Assembly (NCBI GenBank): GCA_905221605.1
Contig: CAJNDS010001446.1
Span: forward strand, 632,815-696,814
Direction: 5' to 3'
DNA: 64,000 bases
DNA from: Symbiodinium natans
Lineage: Eukaryota; Sar; Dinophyceae; Suessiales; Symbiodiniaceae
This document shows positions 54,101 to 63,100 of this stretch, piece by piece. Position 1 is the first letter of the stretch; each line of letters opens with the position of its first letter. Below the pieces are notes generated by a model, which saw nothing but the letters and a program-made list of their open reading frames with translations, was not told the origin of the DNA and ran no database searches. A program made the translations under genes and the position numbers.

Positions 54101-57100
54101 GGGTTTAGGGTTTATGGGTTTAGGGTTTAGGGTTTAGGATTAAGGGTTGGTGGTTCCGGGGCTCAACTTTCGGGGCTTATAGGGTTTAGGGTTTAGGGGT
54201 TCCGGGATTCAAAGTTCGGGGTGAATTCGGGTTTATAGTTATGTGTGTAGATATGTCTGTTACGTTCATGTATATATATATATATATACACATACATGTA
54301 CGTATGTAATTCATGCATGATATATATATATATATATACGTGGATACATACACATTTAGGGTTTAGGATTTGGGTTTCGGGGCATCTCAGGACTTAATTA
54401 AGCCTCTAGTTCTACTTCTTCTGTGAGGGCGGGTGTGCCTACAGTTGTGGTTAGATAGTTGTGTACTTGTACGACCCTATACAAACACCCATATGAACCG
54501 TAAACCCTAAACCCTAAACCCTAAACCCTAAACCCTAAACCCTAAACCCTAAACCCTAACCCCTAAACCCCTAAACCCCTAAACCCTAAACCTTCAAGGG
54601 CGGAAGGGCTGTAAGCAACCCAGGTTTGCCTATCCGGCGGAAGAGAACTTTGCGGGGCAGATCTTCCCTTTGCGCTGGGCTGCCAAGATCGCGTCCCGAG
54701 AGGGCCAGTTGAGGACTAGGGTTTAGGGTTTAGGGTTTAGGGTTTAGGGTATAGGGTTTAGGGTTTAGGGTTTAGGGTTCAGGGGTTTTGTGGGGTCCAG
54801 GGTTTTTAGGGTTGAGTGAGGTTTTTTGTTGGTTGAACCTTGTTGGTCGCCCCTACTTTGCCTGGCGTTTGGCGCTGCGACTGGGTGGCCTGAAAGGCTA
54901 TGAGCCCCAGAAGTGTCTCAGACTCCTGATCTCCGAACCCCATGAGGTACTCGTGAATCCTAAACCCTAAACCCTGAACCCTAAACCCTCAACCCTGAAC
55001 CCTAAACCCTAAACCCTAAACCCTGAACCCTGAACCCTGAACCCTGAACCCTAAGCCCTGCGACTGTTGCCCTCCAGAAGCAAAAGCCTGCAGGACCTGG
55101 CGCGTGCTTCTCGATGCCGCCAAGTTCTCCAGCAGCCATCCCTTGAACTTGACGGAGGTGCCATGCAGGGTAGGGTTTAGGGCCCTTAGAACCTCATGAA
55201 AACTTGAAATGAACTATTCCCTTGGGTTTTATTGAAATGGAAATATAGAATATGTCCTAAGGGTGCTACAGATGTGGGTTTGGGCCGTTTGCGTGGGTTT
55301 AAGCCCAGACGCAAGTTTGAATTCGTCGTGCTGCTCAAGCGTTCTCACAGCGTGTATACTTCATGCCGAATCAAAGCCTCTTCGAGCCGGTTCCTTTGAG
55401 GCCCGGGCGGACTTCGTGACGCTCTCCTTCTACAAGCTCTTCGGCCCCGTGTCCTAATTTTGCAGTTCTCAAGCTGCGGGCTTAGGGTTTGAGGAATGTA
55501 CCATGAACCGAAAAGGGGTCTTGCTTGGGGGTTAGGGTTTAGGGTAGAGAGTTTAGAGTTCGGGGATTGGGCCCTTAAATTTGTTGAAGGACACTGGGGC
55601 TCTATGGGTTTGTTCTAGTTTGTTAGGTATGCACCTTTAGTGCCACATATGGAATCTGCCCCTAAACCCTAAACCCTAAACCCTAAACCCTAAACCCTAA
55701 ACCCTAAACCCTAAACCCTAAACCCTAAACCCTAAACCCTAAACCCTAAACTGGATTCTACGGTAGCCGGCTCCTGCATTTTTAGCCCTCTGCGTGGCCT
55801 GTCAAGCCTGCGCCTTACACAGCTTGAGCCCCAAAGCCCCAGGGTTTAGGGTTTAGGGTTTAGGGTTTAGGGTTTAGGGTTTGACACCCTGGGGTTAATC
55901 TTCTCAGTCCTGAATTTATAGAAAACACTTGCAGTCTAGAAACCCATAGAACCCTGCAAGACCCGTGTAAACTTTCAAGCAAAAGCACACTTTTTCTTGC
56001 TCCAAGTGCTTTCTCTCTCTTTCTCCCTTAACGACCTCCAAGCCTCGAAGATTTAGGGGTTTAGGGTGCGGCCAGAACCATTACATAAACCCCTTCAAGC
56101 CTTAAACTGAGGCTACCCGACTGGCGTTGGGGCCCTCATCATCCGGAGTCAGACTGCCTTTGAACTCAAGAAGCACTACTGGGGAGGCCGTTGTGTTGCA
56201 AGCCATTGGTGTGCAATTCAAGGGCCCCTCTGTCGGAGGTATTTCGAGTTCTTAGAGCTTTAGGCCCGGGACAGAAGAGTGTTTCGAGCCAAAAGTGTGG
56301 CCGACATCCGAAAAGCAGATTGTATGTATGACACCTCCCCCCTTAGGCCCTGCAGGCTTCTGGACTTTTGGAAGGGTGTGCTTTGAGTGTTTGGTTGCCT
56401 TTCAAGAAGCCATCCCAAACCATCCCGCACCTGGTAACTCTGAACCCTAAGCCCCAAGCCTACGGATGGCTGCCGTTTACCCTCCAGGGGGCTCGGTGTC
56501 CCTCGCCGGTGCTGGACGCACAGATAGCGACGACCTGAAGGTTGGAGACCCGTTTTGGTTGGGGCCAAGGTTCGCGTCTAGAAATTATTTGGTGGATGGT
56601 CGAGATGTTGGATGGACAGGAGAGTTTTCGAGGGTGCAGTAGCATGAATATAAGAAGTATCCTCGAGCATGGGCAGTCGTCCCTCTCATCCAGTTGAATA
56701 GGTTCGTGGAAAGCACCGGGGTGCTAAAGCCAAAGTTGCCGAGCGTGGGCAGGGATGCAGGCCCAGAGTCTTCATGAGCCATCGCCTGATCGAGTCTCCT
56801 CCCCTAAAGCCCTGAATTCCTAAACCCTAAACCCTAAACCCTAAATCCTAGCGGAGTGTCTGAGAGTAATGAAGCTCCCTCGGACCCGCATACAGGAGTT
56901 TTGGTCCCAGGGGCAGAGGGTCCCTGTTTTCGCAATAGTAGATCCCAATTCACACCCATGCTGGTAAGGTATCTTCATTGTTCAAGGCTGAAGTTCCTGA
57001 GTGAAGCCAACGATGTTTGGGTCCCTATTCTCTTGGTGCTCGGTTTCAGTTTTCAAAGGGGCCGGACCTTGTTATCTTGCCCAGACTTGCATGAAAAGTG

Positions 57101-60100
57101 ATAAGACGAGCCTTGCGCAACAGTGGCCCACCGCACGGAACATCTACTTGGCCAACCACCGTTGGAACTATTTTTGCTGCGCTCAAGCAGATGTGAAGCA
57201 ACATCTCCCAGCCATTCTCTGCCTCGGCCCTTGAGCCCATCTGGAATGATGGCGCGCGCATTTACGACAAGCTCTGCAGCTTGAACGTGACCAAGACCTC
57301 GCCTACCTTCACAGCAGCCATGAGTGTTTTTTTCTGGTTTGAAACAGCCCTGTGCAGTTAGAGAAATCTGGTCTGAGGCAAGGAAGTCACTGGAACTGGA
57401 TGGGCCGCTGGCCGGGGCCCGCATTGCCGCTGCTGCTGTAGAGGGGGATATTGAGACGGCAGCACAAGTTCTCGATGAAATGAACCGCAGCGATGTGGAA
57501 ATAGACGTCGGCCACGTGACATCTGCCATTCGGGCTTGTTGGGGAGCACAAGGGAGCAACCACAATGCAGCGAAGTATCTCTTTCAACTGCTGCTGAGTT
57601 TGGAGCTGGAGCCGGATATTGCCACTTTCACATGTTTGTTTGGTGCATATGCGACTTAGAGGACATCGTAATTGCTTATTGTGCTATGATGAAGGACATG
57701 GGGATCAATGCAAACAAGGTCTTTGCAGAGGTCTATCTGAGTGCCGTCCTGCTTCAAAACTGGAAAGACAAGGCCTGGACCTTGAGTGAGCTAGTTGACA
57801 AGTTGCAGCAGTGGCCAGAATGTCGGCTTGCAGTAGCCAGGACCGCAATAATCGACTTCAAAGCTTCGGGCCTTGACTTGACACTTGACAGCACTGGGCA
57901 GTTGCATGGCATCTGCGCTTGACCTCTTGGCTGCATCATCGCCAGCATAGCGGCCGCGGAGTCACCCTGCCAAATATTTGGGCATGTGGCGCCAGAACCG
58001 AAAGGGGAACTTCGGAGCGTGCGCCGATTTCTGCAAAGTCATCTCATTCAATTCCAACTAGGGCATGAGCACATGTAGGGCCACAGGACGATCGAGCTGC
58101 AAACGTCCAGAGAAAAAAACAGGATTCTGAGACGTTGCTTGGACGTGTGCTGACTTCACCGTCCCTGAGCCGCGTTGGGAGGTCTTTAAGGGCCGCATCG
58201 CTGAGCGGTTCGAGGACACGACCAGGGCTCAGATTTGGGGACCCGTTTCAAGGATCCTATTCGCAGTGTACTCAGGGGAACCTTCAGGGGGACAGCCATA
58301 GGCACGAGTCTCAGTTTCTTGATTTAGGTTGGGCCTCGCAGACAACAGCCCTTGCTTTAGGGTATTTCAATCGCAAAGAAGGTTCCCAGTAGTCCCAGCA
58401 CCTCAACCTTCTCCCCACTCCAGGAGAAACAACCAGGGGACACCTAGGGTGTCCCTGCACCTGCCTAAACCCGGCCTTGCATCCGAGTCAGGATCCCAAC
58501 CACCATAGACACCAAACGCCTACTTAAACCTAGAGTTCCATTGGTACTTATAGCTGGGGTCAGTTGAAGGTCTCTATGTTGCTAGAACTGGTCATCACCT
58601 TGTTCAGGGGTACTTGTCATAAATGCCTTCTTGAAACCCTATAAACCCTATACCCTAAACCCCAAACCCTAAACCCTAAACCCTCAACCTGCAGAGGACG
58701 GCACCGTGGCTTTCCTGGGCATCGCCTCCCTCCGGCACGGCTTCGACGCCCTGGCTCGTGTGGGAGGCGGGACCTGGCTTCCGTACCACAAGTCCAGCTT
58801 TTAGGTTTTAGGGTTTAGGGTTTAGGGTTTAGGGTTTAGGGTTTAAAGACCAGGAGGGGCTATTATACCCTAGAATCCCTTTACAGGCCCTTTATTATGA
58901 GGATTTTAAGGCCTAGTAGTCTAGCTTCAAGAGGCAAAAAGCTACAGGTCGCAACGTCCTAATTGTCAAGGTGTCCGAGGTCTGAGGCTCAGAAGTCCCC
59001 TTGCGAAGTTCCGAGCCAGGCATGGCTGCAATTGAACGGCACACCAGCTGCTTGGCCTTGAACCCTTGGGGTTTTTAGGGTTTAGGGTTTAGGGTTTAGG
59101 GTTTAGGGTTCAGGGTTCAGGGTTCAGGGTCTAGGGTTTAGGGTGTAGGGTTTAGGGTTTAGGGTTCAGGGTTTAGGGTCCCTTGAACCTGTCCCTTGGG
59201 ATGTTCCCCCTTATACTAACAGTCCTTAAATAGGGATTATAGTAGCCCCCGATTAGAATCCCGATGAATCCCGATTAAGGACAGTTAGTATAAGGGGGAA
59301 CATCCCAACCTGTCCCGGAAGTCGGCTGAAGTTTAGTTGTAGGAGCCGCGGCTTTGCAAGGAATACGCATCGGGAGGCTGCCGTTCATGTGCCTTCCCTG
59401 TTTCAATGTCGGTGCACACCTTGAAGTGGCACCAAGAAGGGTTGCATTGCAGCGCCTGGGGGCAGGAAGACAGACAGACGAACTCCCTAAACCCTGAAGA
59501 GCAGTTGGGTGGGGCACTTGAAGGTTCATGGGAAGCGATTAGTAGGGTTATAAGTGCCAGAGGTAAGGCTACAAGTATAGTTGCCCTACTTAGAAGCCTG
59601 CTTCCAATGACCCATGAACCTCTAAGCAGGGTTCAGGTTTGGGCCTTTTACCTTTGCTTCCCCTCAAGAGGGGTCAAATAGCAAAGAACACGTCGGCTGC
59701 CATGGTTCAAACGATCCAGACCCTCTATGAACCTCATATAGTGGTTTCCGAAAAAGGGGGATACCTTTCTGGGGTCCCGATTATAAGGGAATCCTACTAT
59801 TGGGGGTCTATTTTTTAGGGGTCCCCCCATGTTCGTAAACCCCATTTCTCATAGAACTCAAGAATACCCCTGAGACCCTAAACCCGAAACCCGAAACCCT
59901 AAACACCACACCCGAAACCCTAAACCCTAAACCCTAAACCCTAAACCCTAAGCCCCTAAACCGCAATCCCTATAAACCCTAAACCACCGCAACGTACTTG
60001 GGTGCCTGAATTAGACTGGCAGTGCCCAGGTTGCCTGGCGGCGGAGCTGCACCGTCAGCTTGCCGAGTTGCAGCACAGCAACGGCAGTCCCGCAAGCGGG

Positions 60101-63100
60101 CGGCATTTTGGGGCTTAGGGTTTTTGAGGGTTCTTCAAGGGTTCAAGGTTTAAGGTTTAGGGTTTAGGGTTTAAGGTTTAAGGTTCAGGGTTTTTGAGGG
60201 TTTAAGGTTTAAGGTTTAAGGTTTCGGGTTTACTGTAGGGTTTAGGGTTTTTAGGGTTTAAGGTTTGGGGTTTAAGGTTTTTAGGGTTTAAGGTTTAAGG
60301 TTTATAAGGGTTTGAATCATGGCAAAGCTTGCATGTTGAGGGGATCCGCAAGGGTTTCGGTAGCCCTGACTTCGTTGGGGAATCGACATTGAACAGTGGG
60401 GCCCGGAAGGCGCCTTCCTGGACTCAAGTTGGGTTCTATCGGCAAGGTGGATTGAGGGTTCAGGGCTTCAAAGGGGAACATCAGCAATCACGCAAAACAC
60501 GAGCTCCGAAACCCACAAGCGGGGATCTTCCGTTCGTCAGAGCAGGGTAAGGACTAGGTGATGGTGAGGTTTTTGGGTGATCCTGAATCTCGTTTGAGGA
60601 AGGGCAATGAAGCGCCTTGGTCCCTTGCCGAATCCGCCCCTATATCCTTCTGGTGGAGGGTTTATGATTTAGGCTTTATTGTTTAGGGTTGAGGCTCTAT
60701 ATAGTGAAGCAGTGGGACGAAAGCTCTGCGTGGCTTGGGGCTTCCTTTGCAGGTGATCGCCATGTACAGCCGGGACATAGGTGTAGACGCGAGCGGACAG
60801 CTGGTTCAGGCACATCCATTGGGGCTTTAGGGTGCTTTGGTGAGTTCAATGGCCTATAAAACGCACTTAATCCTAAGGCTTTTTTCCTGACAGAGTGTCA
60901 ACTTGTAGTACGATTCTGGAAGAATGCACCAAATAGTACTACAAGTGATACTTCTCGGACTCTCGCGGTTGGGATTTAGTCCTTTGGGTCTTGCGACGGC
61001 GGGAAGGCTGGAAGGTATTCAGCCAGTACTTAGATTAGGAAGGTATCCGTGGTTTCGGGAGGACCCGGTTTTAAGCTTCGAAGCTTGGCTTCATTTTTGT
61101 CAAGGTAAGGAGGTTGCCAAATAGGGATGATCGGAGGCTTGTCGCAGGTGGTAAGCCCGAAAACGATCCACCGTACACCTCAAGCCCTGGGTACCAAGCC
61201 TCTCGTAACGCAACCAAGCCTCTCGTAACGCAGCTTTGTTCAACACCCCGCGAACGGGCCAGGGGCCAATCGTGAATTTCAACGTGCTGCGTGCTGACAG
61301 CTGCCCGTCCGAAACAATGTAGGCGCCTAAATAATTTGAATAGGGTTTTGGGGGGTTATTTCACTATAATTATTTAGGGGCCAGCAGGGAATACGATCAG
61401 AAATTACTCCGACCTCCATAGTACACTCACCTCCGAAGCTCTGTAACCCTAAACTCTACTCTATACGAGCTTGGGGCTCGGGCTGCTGAAGCTCTTGAGG
61501 TGTGCTTGATGCCTTTTTTTTTTTTTTCTGTTCTGCCCTCCTGGGGGTTTACGAGTTGAAAAGCGTCGTTCTTTGTATCATTTTTCAAGGGGAACCCTAA
61601 ACCCTAAACCCTAAACCCTAAACCCTAAACCCTAAACCCTAAACCCTAGGGTGCGGGGGTGGTGGGGGGGGGCTATGAGTAACAGTTCTTTTTCCCCGCA
61701 TGTTAGCCAACTCCAAGTTATGCTGGCTTTCAGGGCCTACCTGTCTGCCCCCAAGGCCTTGGACACATCTGACCATTGACCATCAATGTTTAGGGTTCAG
61801 GGTTGAGGGTTGAGGGTTTAGGGTTTAGGGTTTAGGGTTTAAGTCCGAGGTTCCTGCAAAGGACGGCAGCAAAAAGCAAGCAAACTCCGGGCGTGGGGGG
61901 TTTAGGGCTTTGGGTGCTATCATCCCCTTGCTACACATGTTTTTGGGGATTATGGCGGCTAATAGATGGCTTAAGAACCAGGGCACCCCTAAGCTCTGAA
62001 CCCTGAGCCGTGAGCCCTAAGCCCTCAGCCCTCAGCCCTCAGCCCTAAGCCCCCCCAAACCCTAAACCCTAAACCCTAAACCCTAAACCCTAAACCCTAA
62101 ACCCTAAACCCTAAACAAAGATTGCTGTTAAGGGCAAGCTCAGAAGCCAAAGGCACCCTGATCAGCCACATCGACGTCATGGCCACCGCAGCCGAGGCCC
62201 CTAACATCCAACCTGGGGTTTTGGGATTTGCATCCTTTTTTTAGGGGAAGGTTAAACCCTAAACCCGAAACCCTAAACTTTTAGGGTTTTGGGATTTTGG
62301 GGTTTTGGGGTTTTAGGGTTTTAGGGTTTTAGGGTTCAGGGGGATCTGAATGGGGAATGACGGGCTCTTTCTGAGACCGCTGAACTACAAGGAGTATATC
62401 TGCAGCAGTTTCCCCCAAACCCCCAAACAAGGCCAAGCAACTTACAACCACCTCGACGTTTGCCCCCCCTCGGGAAGTATGTTTCATCTATGTTTAACCC
62501 AAGGGAACCTTGAAACACGATTCGTCAAAGTTCTAAGGGAGTACCGAAAAAGCTCCTGAGAGTCGAACCCCAAGCGCGACACCGACTCAAAATGCTCAGA
62601 GCCCTAAAGCAAGTTAGGGGGCCTTTCGAACATACGAGAACCCTAAATAGACCCTCCCCAAAGAGTAGGTTTTTCTTGTAGTCAGGACGCAAGCCCCCAC
62701 ATGGTTTCTCGACTCTTGGGGAGCACGGCTGGCGTAGGGGGTGAGGCCCGGGGCGAAGATGTACTACTTAGGGGGCCCCTTTGAGGGAGAGGGGGGGCTC
62801 AGAGGATTTTGCCTCCGCCATCCCCGGTGCCCCTCTATGGTCTGAAGGCTGGGATCCATATCCGCGCCGGGATGCACTGCTTCCAGGCAGCATGCAAGGC
62901 TCAGAGCTTCTGTGCGCCCATGTGTGTTGGCTCACGGTGTGAGGGCTCTCGACTGTTTTTTATTGGATTCTAGACACAAAGAACCCGGGAGTCGTAACTC
63001 AACAGAAGCCTTCACCTTGTCCACCTTGATGATCCTCTAGCTGCAGACAAGAGGCCCCTAAACCCTAAACCCGGTAACCTGGGACCCCAAGTTACCCACC

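Noticed and set aside
54788-54970. Open frame containing LRLGGLKGYEPQKCLRLL as a Moco sulfurase exon
   Set aside because: Exons at 54624-54713 and 55094-55157 join directly in phase and in motif, leaving no room for it.
56466-56777. A 104-codon open frame with one in-frame TAG at 56640
   Set aside because: Its first part is better explained as the Moco sulfurase exon at 56488-56540; the rest shows no recognisable motif.
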